Shown: piece after piece, positions 52,250 to 63,990 of the stretch
Position numbering within the stretch: position 1 is the stretch's first letter
Layout: each line of letters begins with the position of its first letter
From: Chiua virens
Lineage: Eukaryota; Basidiomycota; Agaricomycetes; Boletales; Boletaceae
Assembly: GCA_019787685.1 (NCBI GenBank)
Contig: JAHNUO010000004.1
Span: forward strand, 558,001 to 622,000
DNA length: 64,000 bases
Direction: 5' to 3'
Made by a program: the position numbers and the translations under genes
The notes under the pieces: generated by a model
What the model saw: only the letters and a program-made list of their open reading frames with translations
Databases searched by the model: none
Told to the model about the DNA's origin: nothing

Positions 52250-54813
52250 CTTCATATGGATTGGATAACTGTGCACACACCATGGGGAGGTGTCTAGATC
52301 TGACCTGAACTTCAGGTCACTTGTTCACATCAAAATGAATTGGGAGAAGATGGTTTCCCATATGACTGGAGAGACAATGAAGTCATTGTTGACTTTGACA
52401 CAATCTCAGACGTCAGGACCACTCAGGCTATCCAGCTTGAACGAGCAAGGCAGTAACCTTCTGAGGGAGGTGGAGAGCCCACTGAGACTCCACAATGGAA
52501 ATGGTCCAGTGGTATCCATGTGACCGAAGGATATGAGGATTGTGTCCACCATATGACACATATTGCTCCATATGCATCACTCCACACCCACTGGTGTGGA
52601 GATAAATATGATTCATCATGTTGATCAGGTATCATAAAGTATGGATGGAAATGCACAGGTCCTTGTTGCACAGGTTCCTGAGTGGTCAGACCAGTGTCCA
52701 AGAGGCAGTTGATTATCCTGGCAATTTCCTCAATTGAAAAGGGGTCCATTTGGTCTATTATATAGATCTGGGACCTTATCCTTCTTGATTCTGTTCATCA
52801 TTGAACAATGAATTGGGCCTTCCTCGTCTGAATTTTCCTTGGTTTCATGAAGTGCACCGAGGAATACTATGGGCTCATTGTTCTCATCAATGTCTGACAG
52901 TTCTTTGTAATTATTGAAGACATAATCTTCTTGTTCAGGTTTATCAACCTTTTCATCGTCATGCCCTTCCATCTGGCTTGATGGTTTGTTATTCTCTTCA
53001 CTGACAAGCTGAGATTCTTGTTTATACAGGGTGTTTTCTTTCTGGAAGAATTGGGGTTTCTCTCTATTCTTCTGGAAACTCTTCTCATCTTTTTTTGTGA
53101 GAACTACTGCTTTGTCCTTGTGAAGATTTGCTCCCAGCACTGTGACTGATATGGAGACATTGGGCTATTGCCTTCTGTGTGGTCTCCATCTATCATACTT
53201 CTTCAAGGATCTCCTTGATTGTAGAGTGCTTGGCAAATATTCCCCAAGCCTTGAACATACTTTTAATTATCATGTGTGATAATCCTCAAAGGAATTTCCT
53301 TCTGAAGGAATAATTGTCTGGCAGCTGAATCATTCAACATGCACATCAATGAAGGTTGTTATAGAAGGCTAATACTCACTTCTCCAAGTCGAACTTTGTT
53401 TGATCAAACTGATCAGCCACATTCTGGGCTGAGGCTTTGTGTATGAAGCATTTGAATAGTTCACAAATCATGGAGTCAAATTTCCAGTTGACTATCTGTC
53501 GATCTGGGGACTTGACTTCCTGATCATACCACTGGGATGCTACATATTCCCTCCAGGTATAGGCCTGTGTACAATACACAGTTTGCATCATGGTCCAGCC
53601 CTAGGACATTCATGGCCTTTATTTCAGGGCTGAGTGGACCCAATGGTTCTCTGACCATGTCATAGATGCACTGAATATAGTGCTACTCCATGGCATTTCA
53701 ATATCAGTCATTATCTGGGGTGCATCCCCTCGGATATCAGCGAGCAGGACAATGCTGTCCTGTACTTATGTCACTTCCTGAGAGCAATCCATTTGACCCA
53801 CTTGGGAAGTTTCCTCCTCCTGGAGGTGGTACTGGAGAATGCGAAGGCTTCCCCCCCTGGAGGTTGTCAACCAGGAGGCCACCATCTGCCACCAGGCCTT
53901 CCTGGTGGAATCAAAGATGGGCCTCTTTTTCCCCATCCTTCCCTTTCAGAAGGTTGGTCATCATTATCTGACGGTCCACCATTGGAGGACCCTCTGTCAG
54001 ACACACATGCCCTTCCAATAGCTAATTGGTTGAGAATGGCTGGTTCCCTTTTTGAACCATATAGGTATCAGAGAATATCCAAATCCCTTTGTGAGAGGTA
54101 TGCCAGTCAATCTAGTATTCTTTCTAAGAATTCCCTCTTTTCAGCAGGGGATTCTGACTCCCTTTTTACAGGAGTTGGCATAGCTGGCTTAGAGCTATCA
54201 GACTTGCTCTCCTTGTGAAGGACTTCATTCAACACTCTCATGAGGTTGTCAAGACATCATGCTTGACATTCACCATGGTTAATTCCATGGTTATAGAACC
54301 TTTCAGGTTCTCAATTGTATTGGCCCCACAGCAGAGCTTGGCCCTGCATGTATTCATTGATAGCCCCAATGATTGAGCTAGGGTCTTGAGGGATTTTGTG
54401 CAACCAGGACAATCTCATTGAGGGGAATTCCCCTTTCTCATAGACCCTTCTGTGGGGACTTATTTTCTCAGAAATGAATGCCTCTTTGGGGCTCAATTCA
54501 TCCCTAACTGGACAATCCTTGATAGTAGGTCACTTAGTTTCCAAGGTCATCAACAAGCTTAGAGTTCTGTCGAGCTTGTTTGTTCTTGTTTGAGTACTCA
54601 GTTCAGTACTTTCTCATCTTGTTTCCAGGGAAAAGCTTCCAGGCATAGCTACCTGGCTTGCAGATGTTCCTGATGCTCCAGTGTCATTTTTATTGGTGAC
54701 TGTTATTGCTTTTTTCTTTCCCTTGCATCTATGTCTCAGGGTCTCTGGTTCTACCTCAATCTGGGGATTTTCCCAGGATTGTCAGGCGGGATGTTTCCCA
54801 ATTCTGTTACTCA
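52250..54813 (-). pseudogene. gag relic of a third Ty3/gypsy family (family E)
   Basis: Minus-strand frame with several stops: KGKKKAITVTNKND, SPKEAFISEKISPHRRVYEK, a Gly/Pro-rich linker (VPPPGGGNFPSGSNGLLSG), WNAMEYYIQCIYDMVREPLG, YTWREYVASQWYDQEVKSPD, FKCFIHKASAQNVADQFDQT, MIQLPDNYSFRRKFL, MFKAWGIFAKHSTIKEILEE, and then ANLHKDKAVVLTKKDEKSFQ. This order (Gly-rich linker, capsid core, then a basic and an acidic tail) fits basidiomycete gypsy gag. The part near 52430-52740 may lead towards protease. It is cut at 52245 by the truncated B3 element. No LTR found. Confidence 0.55.
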
Positions 54814-55029
54814 TGGTGGATTGTTTTGCGAAGAAAATCCTTCACCTGCTAAAATTTTCATGTAACTGTGAGTTACCATTCAACTCATATTGAATATGAA
54901 TTTTGACCATTGTTAAAAAAGTTGTAAAGACTACGTTTTGGGCCTCACTCACATGATTGACAAGAACTGTCTTGTATTTGTGAGAGATAAAAATAAATGT
55001 ATATGAGTCACCTACTGTGACCCTCACTA

Positions 55030-55640
55030 CTTAAATAGTTACATATTTGAAAACATGTCTTACACATGATTACAATAACAATATGCATGTTTCAACATGC
55101 ATGTTGTCAAGTAGTAATACAAAATCACTAAGTAAAAGGAAGTAGCTACAGAGTGGGTATTAGGCCCCTAACAGGTGAGGTATAGGAAGGGGACAATGGA
55201 AGGAGAGGGCAAAGTGTGGGTAACTCATGAGCAACTTGAAGTTATAGGAGGGATGGAGGTATAGACGGTGGGGTCTAGTTTTTGAGTCGGTCATCACATT
55301 GGTCATCATGTCATGTTGCAGCCTCATCACGGTTGTCATTGTTGCATGCTGTTGTTGCATGCCATCATTGCATGTTGTCATCAGGTGGGGTGGCATGGAA
55401 ATGTCAAGAGCAAGGTATGGGAGGGGTGAGGTATAGGAAGGTGAGTATAGGGGATGATAGCATGACATGTACAATTGTTACATTGTTGTCTCATCACTAC
55501 AGCTTATCAATATCCATTTTAAATAATACCTACACCCACAGGTATGGGTAAGAACACAGGTGTCTGACATGGCAACCCACACCCACACCCGCCAAACACC
55601 CACACCTGTGACCTGGCTAGGTGTCCAACACCCTTACTAT
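55030..55640. repeat. Low-complexity region with CATCATTGCATGTTGT-type repeats and a CACCCACAC tract
   Basis: At 55285-55390 short units like GTCATCATTGCATGTTG recur imperfectly. At 55565-55630 there is a CACACCCACACCC-rich stretch. The latter looks like degenerate telomere-like or simple repeat but is too short to interpret. No gene is recognised. Confidence 0.5.
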
Positions 55641-55649
55641 TATTGCCTA

Positions 55650-56297
55650 CTTATGTAGGACCAGTCCAGGGTGGTCCTGGTCTTTCAAAATTTAAGAAAA
55701 ATGAAAAGACTGGTATTGGCCCAGGGTACCCCCACTCAGGCATACTTTCCACAATTGTGCAGTATTTTAGGTATTTATTTGGAATTTCTACAATCAAAAT
55801 CAGTTTGTACCCCCCTAAATATGACATCCAACCCAAAAATGGCTATATCTCTGCCAGTTATTGCCCAATTCTCACGATTATTGGGCCCACAGCACGCAAG
55901 GGATCTACTCTACATTACATACACTGATGACAAAGTGTGATTCATGCGAATATACCTATCCCAATTGTGATCTTATTGCAGATGAGTAGATAACCCCTGT
56001 AGATAACATGTGATGCGAAAATGATGATATCTGGGTCATTTCTCAACAGATTGTCACGCAGATTTGACACCCAGAAAGGCAATAATCTAATCTAAATTCG
56101 GTATACTGATGACTAAGCTGGCGTTCACAAGAAATCAGTCCAAACTGGTCCTAAAACAGTTGTTAAAGTTGTTAGGACCAGTTCTTTCCAGTTTTAGACC
56201 AGTCCTATCGCTTTTGGAAGCTTACTAAGACTGGTTGCAGTCTGGTTGCCTCATTTGGACTGTGGAAAACTGGACTGGACCAGACTTTTAAACACTA
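55650..56297. mobile_element. hAT-type MITE copy 2, left end truncated
   Basis: Shares with 49752-50277 the stretches GGTCCTGGTCTTTCAAAA, TATTGGCCCAGGG and the right end from GTTGTTAAAGTTGTTAG to TTTTAAACACTA at 56297. It has about 190 bp of extra internal sequence around 55770-55960. The left TIR was not found. Confidence 0.75.
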
Positions 56298-57599
56298 AGT
56301 GCCAATACAGCATAATGATGTGACACTCACTAAGCTTGAATAGTTCAATCCTTTCAAGGTTGAAATGGAGGTTTTCCAGTCAGATGTGCCAGGTGTTGAT
56401 GTCTCTGGGGTCATGGAATCCAATGATACTCAGTGACAAGAGACATGTTGAAGGAATGTATCCTGGAATCACTTTTTTATGTCACTTTCCTAGCTTCAAG
56501 CAACTGAGGAGCACTCACTTGAGAAAGGTCTTGCTTTCTGGTTACAGGGCTTTGCAAGGAGGTTTTCAGCAAAACTCCAGATAGAAGGTATGAAGGAGAT
56601 AAAACTGCCACAGAAAGCACTCAACATGGTTGTGAGATATACAAGGAATCTTTGTCTTGACAGCTGTGGCACTGTTGGGTGCAAAAGCCATTTGTATCAC
56701 TGATGCCATCAGCTCTCACCAGAGACAAGGAGGAAAATGCTTATCACACATTATCAGTACTTATTCAAGAACCTAGGTATATAAATATTTCTACCAAAGA
56801 AACCCATAAACAGGTCCAGAAAATGCTCGTCAATATGTTAAAGGTCAATCTTGATGCACACAGAGAGAAAATGTAGGTTTTTTATGTATAAAATATGTAT
56901 TGATTAATATGGTGTATGATGATCTTTGAGATCTTAGTTACCACATGGATTTAATATGATTCAACTTTATACTTGGGTATTTTTGTGGAATATTGGGACT
57001 ATACATTGTGGAAACAGATTTGGGACAAATGCTATATATGTATGACAACATTCTTTGGAAATGGGCCAAGGAAAATTTTGTAGATATTTAAAACATGCAC
57101 GACACTATGTTAGGTCATCAAATCCATAATTTTATTACAACTATGATAAAAACACATATTAGAGGTCCACTCAGTGGGACACTTAAGGGAGTACTCACTG
57201 GACCCCTTGGTAGGCTGCAGTAGCCCTCTCTATGCCTTATATGGATGCTGCATGTGAAGATGTTATTAAGATCACACTACCCAGAAACATGCAAGAACTT
57301 ATGAGCAGGGGGAGTGCATATTCTTTATAGGCAACAAGCATTGAGCATGCCCCACTGTTCAATTCCTGGAACCAATGATCATTGTAGGGAAGGCCTGTGA
57401 TTGGCTTTGATTTAGTATCTTTATTCTGTGGTTCCCAATGATGTTCAAGGGAAGTATTACCAACTTGTTCATGCATACTCTCCTTTCTCATGGCAGCTTC
57501 ATAACTCTCAACAGATCTAAATAACTGCGAAATGTGGGGGTTAAGCCAAATCAGCTCCAGGCCTTGTATGGTCTTACAGGTCCAAGTAGGTGAAGTATC
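56298..57599. other. Region without recognised genes
   Basis: Frames such as 56679-56876 (plus) and 57237-57491 (minus) have no family resemblance. The stretch FVLTAVALLGAKAICITDA near 56660 looks membrane-like but is short. The DNA directly left of the chromovirus LTR offers no recognised feature. Confidence 0.4.
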
Positions 57600-58170
57600 T
57601 GTGTTAAGACCAGGTCTACTCGGGGTATTAACTCCAGAACTCCGGAGTTATTCTTGCGGAGGGACTTGGCTTCACTGTGTGTGGTGCGCCCTTGTCACGA
57701 GTCTGTTCTTTATTTTGGAGAATGGAGAACGGAGGTCGGAGGTGAGACTTAACACCGAAGTGAAGTCGAGCAGAGATAAGACCATCGAGGTCTTATGGAG
57801 TTCGGAGGGAATAGAAGGTAAAACTAATATTCAGACTGAGGGTACAAAGTCAGAGTACTACAGTTTATATACTCGGAGTAGAATGGAGATTAGTAATGGG
57901 GTTGGTAAGAAACTGAGTAAGACGGAAATCGGGAAAGTATGTAACCGGAGTGGAGCCGGGTATGTACAGAGGCCGGAGCTGTGCTGTTAAGCGAGACACA
58001 GGTTATTACTAATGTAACACTAGTACGAAAAGAGATAAGAGGAAATCGAGAAGGTTCTAAGTGAAGTCCGGAGATCAGGAGTTGTGTCCGGAGAGAGATC
58101 ATACCGGAGTTATGAAGAAGTAAGCCCGGAGATCTCGGAGTTGGATCGATGAGATACACGGGATATGACA
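57600..58170 (-). repeat. 3' LTR of chromovirus F (571 bp)
   Basis: Minus strand TGTCATATCCCGTGTATC to GGTCTTAACACA. Collinear with the solo LTRs, although more diverged at the far end. Confidence 0.88.
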
Positions 58171-58183
58171 GTATCCCCCCTTT
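58171..58183 (-). promoter_or_regulatory. Polypurine tract of chromovirus F
   Basis: Minus strand AAAGGGGGGATAC directly before the LTR start TGTCATATCC. Such a tract primes plus-strand DNA synthesis. Confidence 0.8.
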
Positions 58184-58337
58184 AGGCCTGAACCCCTGAA
58201 GGCCATAAGCGAGAAACAATAGCTGTCAAAGCAAAGCAAGGTCAAAGCAGATTTGCAGACTTCAATTTCGGACTCAGATGCGGAGTCCCTCATATAAATT
58301 TGGGCATGCCTTCGCTCCTTAACTTCCAACCTTTACC

Positions 58338-59240
58338 ATGTCCGATATCAACAACGTCAAACAATGGAGTGACGAGCGTCTCAAGGAGGCTGACGACGAC
58401 AGCGACGAGCTGTTCGAGGCGAAGGCGTCTGAGCGGCGTCGACACGCAAAAGCGTGGAAGGAGGAGGAGGAACGGAGGAAAGTGGAGGAGGTGAGACAGA
58501 AGGTGGAGGAGGTGAGGTGGAAGGCAGAGGAAGTGAAGAAGGTCGCGGAGGAGAAGCGACTTAAGGAGGCCAAGGAGGCGGCCAAGAGGCGGGTGAGTAG
58601 TGAGTCAAGTCCGAGTAGTGCGGAGCTGACGGAGTTGACAGGCCGAGGAGATCTGAGCGGAGCAAAGTACTCCAAAGGATAAGGGCAAGGGGAAGGAGAA
58701 GGAGAGTGAGCCGTGCGCAAGATGCATAACGGTGGGGATCAAGTGCGTTCCCAGGAGAAGGGAAAAGGGACTGGTCTTGCGAGGCTTGCCAGAAGGGCAA
58801 GCTGAAGTGCAAGCTCCCAGGAGAGGAGCGACTGGAGAAGAGACGGAGGAAACGCGTGGATGACGAGGAGGGGCCGAGGAAGAAGAAGACGAGGTCGGCG
58901 TCCGTGGAGGTGGTGGAGGCAGGGCCGAGCAGGGACCGGAGCTGCGGAGATGGTAGCGGTCTGGAAGGAGATCGCTACCGCCTTCAAGTTGCACATCAAG
59001 CGGCTCGACCGCTTGACGGTGCAGGTGGAGAGGATGGCAGACTGGACGGAGGAGCTGGCCCATCTGAAGGGAGAGGAGTTGCATAGGGAGTGGTCGCCGG
59101 AGCCAGAGTCGGAGGAAGAGGATACTGACGCAATGGTCGGAGTGGAATCGGAGGTAGCGGAGTTGGGGCAAGAGCAGCAGGAGTTGCACGATGAAGAGGA
59201 TGTAGATAGACTTAGGGAGGATCTGGCTAAGGGCAAGTAG
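58338..59240 (+). pseudogene. Reverse-oriented Zn2Cys6-like ORF of chromovirus F
   Basis: Start ATG at 58338 (MSDINNVKQWSDERLKEADD). A long charged coiled coil (EEEERRKVEEVRQKVEEVRW and following) is followed by a Ser-rich link. After a frame change come KGKGKEKESEPCARCITVGI and KCVPRRREKGLV, then in another frame CEACQKGKLKCKLPGEERLE and a basic region KRRRKR. The last part (AVWKEIATAFKLHIKRLDRL, QVERMADWTEELAHLKG, SPEPESEEEDTDAM) ends at 59240, 33 bases from the end of pol. Cysteines follow C-X2-C-X6-C...C-X2-C-X6-C, the Gal4-type pattern, with basic residues behind. Frame changes at about 58670, 58775 and 58930 mean either decay or introns. The function is unknown; a DNA-binding regulator of the element or its host is an inference. 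Confidence 0.62.
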
Positions 59241-59273
59241 ATAGAATATTTTGTTAATAAGATTTGTTCATTG

Positions 59274-60833
59274 TTATGCGGAGTGAGGTCCGGGTTTGTC
59301 CAGGTACCAGAGATGAAACTCCGTAACGATTTCAGAAGCATGCCCGAGTTTGGTAGCCAACAACCAAGAGGTTTCTTCATCAGTACCTTCGTAGCCAGCC
59401 CATCGTACCAAGTACAATAGTTTGCAATTCTTCCTTCGTCGATCTATTTTGGAATCAAGGATTTCGGAGATCTCGTACTCCGGTTCGCCGTCTACTTCAA
59501 TCGGAGGTGGTGAGGGTTGAACACGGTTCGGTATGGTGTTTGGAACGCAAGGTTCTAATTGAGAGACGTGGAACACCGGGTGTATGGACTTCATGGAGTC
59601 AGGAAGATGGAGTGTGAAGGAGTGGGTCCCAGCTTGAGCAATGATGTCATATGGCCCTAAATTCTTGTCGGAGAGTTTCTTAGAGGGCCGGGTAGTTCTG
59701 AAGTACTTAGCCTTGACAAATACCTGGTCTCCGACTTTGAAGTCCGGAGCCAGAGTTTGCCTGGCGTCAGCAGGTCCTTGGTATCACTCTTGAGCGTGGG
59801 CCATTTCCTCTCGGAGGAATTGGTGGAGTGAGTCGAGATCAATTGAGTATTCACGTGCGCGTGCGGAGGTCATGTCCTGTTCGGGGTACACGGAGATGTT
59901 TGGGTGGTAGCCCTTGTTGGCGAAGAACGGAGAGACACCTGGTGGTGGCATTTGGAGCATTGTTGTATGAGAACTCTGCTGAGGGGCAGGAGTTCGGACC
60001 AGTCGTCCTGTTGGTAGTTACAGTAGACTCGGAGATATTGTTCTAGGGTCTGGTTCATACGCTCTGTCTGGCCATCTCCTTCGGGGTGATAACCGGAGGT
60101 GAAATGGAGCCGGATGTCTAAGGCCTTTCCAAGGGACCTAAAGAAGTGCGACACAAATTCTGATCCGCGATCAGATGTAATGTGGGAAGGAACTCCGTGT
60201 TTCAAGAACACATGGAGAAGGAACAACTTAGCCAAGTCCGGGGATGTTATCAGTGTCGTAGGTGGGGATGAAGATGCACTGTTTTGACAGGCGATCTACT
60301 ACGACTAGGATGGCGGTGTAACCGGAGAACGGAGGAAGCTGTTCGATGAAGTCCATTGATATGGAGTTCCAGAGACGTTTGGGGATGGGGAGTTGTTTCA
60401 ATAATCCGTAAGGCTTATGTCTTGGAACCTTTGCGCGAGCACAGGAGGTACAGGATGAGATATACTCTTTGACGAATGTCCTGATGCCAGGCCAAGTGTA
60501 TTCACGGCGAATAAGTTCCAAAGTGTAGTTTTGTCCAAAGTGTCCAGAGAGTGGATGGTCATGTTTGTATCGGAGTACTCGGAGTCGGAGATCATTGGAG
60601 TCGGGGACGTAGATGCGATTGTCTAGGCGTAAGAAACCGTCTGAATCGACGTTCCAACGTGACTCCGAGGGTTCGGACTCGGACATGTGTACTGTGGCCA
60701 GAGGATCAGAGGGAAGAGCGGAGAGGATATCATTATGAAGAGTTTCGAGGTCGAAGAGGGTGCTTGCTCGGAGTACCGGAGCAGCAAGACATGTTGCTCT
60801 AAGGGAAGACGCGAGCTGTTCTTGGGTAAACAC
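59274..60833 (-). pseudogene. Integrase with C-terminal chromodomain, chromovirus F
   Basis: HHCC zinc finger (HDHPLSGHFGQNYTLELIRR, SSCTSCARAKVPRHKP), core with SISMDFIEQLPPF (first Asp), PSHITSDRGSEFVSHFF (second Asp) and GQTERMNQTLEQYLR (Glu). A GPY-like segment follows (SDKNLGPYDIIAQAGTHSF, HPVFHVSQLEP), then a chromodomain at 59300-59490 (EYEISEILDSKIDRRRKNCK, LLYLVRWAGYEGTDEETSW). Chromodomains steer integration towards methylated histone H3. Frameshifts at about 60235 and 59960 and a TGA at about 59795 break the frame. Confidence 0.87.
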
Positions 60834-60996
60834 GGGTTTGAAGTTGTGAGGATTGACGCAAGCATAGTCCGTATCCCCCTCTTTGGGATAGACATCCCAT
60901 CGTTGAGTGAGGGCATCGGGCTTAGCTCCGAGGCAGTCCGGGTCGGAAACGAACGATCATATTGAATTAACTAAGGAACTCCGACCAGCGAGCTTG

Positions 60997-62379
60997 TCAC
61001 CGAGTCAAGAGTTTCGTAGTTGAGAAATATTTGAGGTTTTTGTGGTCAGTGACAATGTCAACCGGAGTGCCAGAGCCTTCAAGGTAATGTCTCCAGGTTC
61101 GGAATGCTTCATGTATAGCAAGGAGTTCTTTGTCATGGGTGTCATAGTTGAGCTCTGGAGGAGACAACGTCCGAGAATAATACGCGACAGGCCAGACTTC
61201 ATTGTCTGAGCACCGGATGGAGAGAATACCGGCGATAGCATAGTCAGAGGCATCTGTTTCCATAATGAGGGGAGCGTCAGGGACCCAATGTGTTAGAACA
61301 GGTGCAGAGGTGAAAGCATCTTTAAGTTTCTGGAAGGCGGAGCAGCAGTCATTGCCAAAGTTCCACGGAGTACCTTTGTGAGTCAGGCAAGTCAAAGGAA
61401 CGACAATATCAGAGTAATTGGAGATGAAACGTCGGTAGAAATTTGCGAAACCAAGGAAGGACTGAATGTCCTTCACCTTGCGGGGTTCAGGCCAGTCTTG
61501 AATAGATTTGACTTTCTCCGGGGACATAGAGAGACCGGAGGGAGAGAGCTGGTAACCGAGATACTCAGTAGAGTCTGTAGACCATTCGCATTTTTTGGGT
61601 TTGGCATAAAGATTGTTTTTGCAGAGTCTTCGGAGAACCTCTTGGACATGCTCCCGGTGGGAAGCTTTATCTGTCGAGTAGATTAAAATGTTGTCCAAGT
61701 AGACTATCACGCAAACATCTAATAGATCAGCGAAGATGGTATTGACGAACCGCTGGAAAGCCACAGGGGCGTTGGTCAAGCCAAAAGGCATGACAAGCCA
61801 TTCGTAAGATCCATAGCGTGTGCGGAATGAAGTCTTCCATTCATCTCCCTCAGCGATGCGGACTAAGTGGTAAGCGTGCCGGAGGTCAATTTTGGTGTAG
61901 ATCTTCGCGTTGCTCAGAGTGTCAAGGAGGTCGGAGATGCGGGGAAGCGGGTAGCGGTCTTTCTTCATGATCTTATTGAGTTCTCGGAAGTTGACACAAA
62001 GGCGGAGTGAACCGTCCTTCTTGCGGACAAAGAGAACTGGAGCAGCATGAGTGGAGGAGGAAGGGCGGATGAAGCCCATAGCGAGATGCTCATCGAGGAA
62101 TGTACGGAGGGACCCAAGTTCGGATGGAGAAAGGGAATAGGTGGTTCCTACTGGAGGGGAAGCACCTTCCTCTAAATCGATCTTGAGGTCGTGCTTGCGA
62201 TGCGGAGCAAGTGTGGATGCTTTGCTCTTACTGAACACATCGGCAAAGTTGTGGTATTCTGGAGGAACAGAGGAGAGATCGACAGGGCTTTTGGGGGAGG
62301 TGGAGACTGAGCGGAGCTCAGTTTCCTGGGGACGGAGTTGCAGGCTAAATTGTATGGAGCCTTCAAGGCGGCATGCCAA
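60997..62379 (-). pseudogene. Reverse transcriptase and RNase H, chromovirus F
   Basis: A 460-codon frame. RT: LRLCVNFRELNKIMKKDRYP, IYTKIDLRHAYHLVRIAEGD (motif A Asp), GSYEWLVMPFGLTNAPVAFQ, VIVYLDNILIYS (catalytic box Y-L-D-N, where Asp-Asp is usual), EYLGYQLSPSGL, SFLGFANFYRRFI. RNase H: LIMETDASDYAIAGILSI, DKELLAIHEAFRTWRHYLEG, DIVTDHKNLKYFSTTKLLTR. The second Asp of the catalytic box is Asn, which would be expected to stop activity; it fits a G to A change. A TGA ends the frame where Arg is usual. Protease lies upstream. Confidence 0.88.
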
Positions 62380-62421
62380 TGCAAAAGCAGCTGCATTGAT
62401 AAGCGCGATGGGAGGAGCCTT

Positions 62422-63075
62422 TCACTCAGAGAAACGCGGTGTATCTGAGGTGGTGGTATCAGCCGGAGGAGGTAAGTCCGGGGGCTGCGGAGATGAGCTC
62501 AGAGGTGCTGGACTGGTGTGTTCAGGTGTGCGGAACGAGATACTGCTAGAAACCCAATCAATCAACGGATTGTGGCGGGTCAGCCAGTTATGTCCTAGAA
62601 CAAGGGAACACGATCCATCCAACGGGGTGACATAGAATGTCATCAGAGTGATATCACCGGTTTCGAAACGTATAGAGAGGTCGATCGCTTGAGTAATGGT
62701 TGAATTGGATGTTCCATCGAAGAGTCGGAGTTGAAGCGGAGGTACGGAGTAGAAGGAAATTTCATGGTCATTGACAAAGGTTGTATCTATGAAACAATCA
62801 GAGGAGCCAGAGTCTACAAGCGCAGAGAAGGAAGGAATGTCATGGGAGACTATAGAGACGGAGGGCATAAGGGATTTGGGATCTGAAAGAGCGGATGCGT
62901 TGAGACGTAGCTCCTTAGGTGCACAGGAGGTGTCAACGCAACCTTCCATCCGTGCGGAGTTGCGGAGGTTGTGGACTATTTTTTTGCCTCCATGCTGGAG
63001 GTATCTGGTTTTGTTTCCGGAGTTGCGGTCTTCGTTGCATGAGCCTTGGATGCCCTGGAAGAAGACTTGGAGCAA
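62422..63075 (-). pseudogene. Protease, chromovirus F
   Basis: The frame contains SFSALVDSGSSDCFIDTTFV with the aspartic protease D-S-G, then QLRLFDGTSNSTITQAIDLS and CSLVLGHNWLTRHNPLIDWV, the usual chromovirus protease with its dimer contact and tail. A TGA follows FSE before RT. The frame overlaps the gag frame in its first 100 bases. Confidence 0.82.
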
Positions 63076-63990
63076 TCCTTAGCCATGTGCCTGGATTTCC
63101 TGCAGAACATGCAGAGGTTATTGTCGAAACGATGTTTGCGTTCTTCTGCAGCAAGTTTACCGTCCTTGCCTAACTTAGAAGAATAGTCGGGCTTCAGGAC
63201 AGCGGGGTAAGTGGCAACTTTGCCTTTGGACTCCGAGGAGTCTTTCGACTTCTGGTTGCCGGAATGATTACCGGAGTTGGATGCGGAGTGTTTCTTGGAG
63301 GTCTTGGGTGCGGAGTTGTTAGAGGGTTGCTTTGTTTGGTGGTTTATCTCGGACTTGCGCTCCCAGTAGTGCGCGTCGATACCTTGTGCAAGGTAGTGGA
63401 GTTGGACGAGGTCGGAGGGTTTGCCAACGCGGGAGATCTCATCCTTGATGCAGTCAGGCAGCCCATTGTAGAAATGGTGCCGGAGGGCACCTTCTCCGTA
63501 ACCTTGGACTTGCAAAGCAATCCTGTTAAATTCGACAACGTACTTGTTGATATGCTGTCCATCCTTCATAGAGAGATGATTGAGCTGATGCTCGGCATCT
63601 CCAACGGGGTCGTGAGGTCCGAAGTTCGTCTGGAGTTCCAAGACAAACTCGGTGTAGTTATCCATCCAGTCAGGACGGAGTGTCGAATCTTCCATCTGGA
63701 GTAGGTCCGGTTCGAACCATTCCAGAGCCATACCCTTGAGGTAAGACTGCGTGAAGGTTACTTTGGTGCGGTCTGTGTGGAAAGCGTTAGGGCGGTCTTG
63801 GAAGTTTAGTTCGCATTGGACCAGGAAGACTCGGAGTTTGCGGGGATCGTCCCGTCAAACTGGTCTGGTTCCCGGACCTTAGTGCGGGGAGAGGAGTCAG
63901 AGGGAGGGCGAGGGGAAGAACAGGCGAGGTCGTGAATCGCATTGGCAAGCTGTCCGAGAACGTTTTCAGCCTCGGTGAGGTCATTCTCTG
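62976..63990 (-). pseudogene. gag, chromovirus F (start probably at or beyond the window edge)
   Basis: Upstream frame: SENDLTEAENVLGQLANAIH, RTKVREPDQFDG, then a one-base loss at about 63850. The main frame follows: RKLRVFLVQCELNFQDRPNA, MALEWFEPDLLQMEDS, FVLELQTNFGPHDPVGDAEH, YVVEFNRIALQVQGYGEGAL, FYNGLPDCIKDEISRVGKP and a zinc knuckle C-M-F-C-R-K-S-R-H-M-A-K-D-C. This is the standard chromovirus gag. The knuckle binds element RNA during packaging. Confidence 0.87.

Noticed and set aside
53690..54218. Two plus-strand frames of 93 and 141 codons
   Set aside because: The minus strand of the same DNA reads as gag sequence with a Gly/Pro-rich linker, so the plus-strand frames are shadows.
55560..55630. 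CACACCCACACCC tract as an interstitial telomere
   Set aside because: The units are irregular and do not form runs of TTAGGG or its complement, the common fungal telomere repeat.
58605..59380. Long minus-strand frames (194 and 213 codons) rich in Ser, Leu and Pro
   Set aside because: They mirror the Lys/Glu-rich coiled coil and acidic parts of the plus-strand ORF; composition is that of an antisense shadow.
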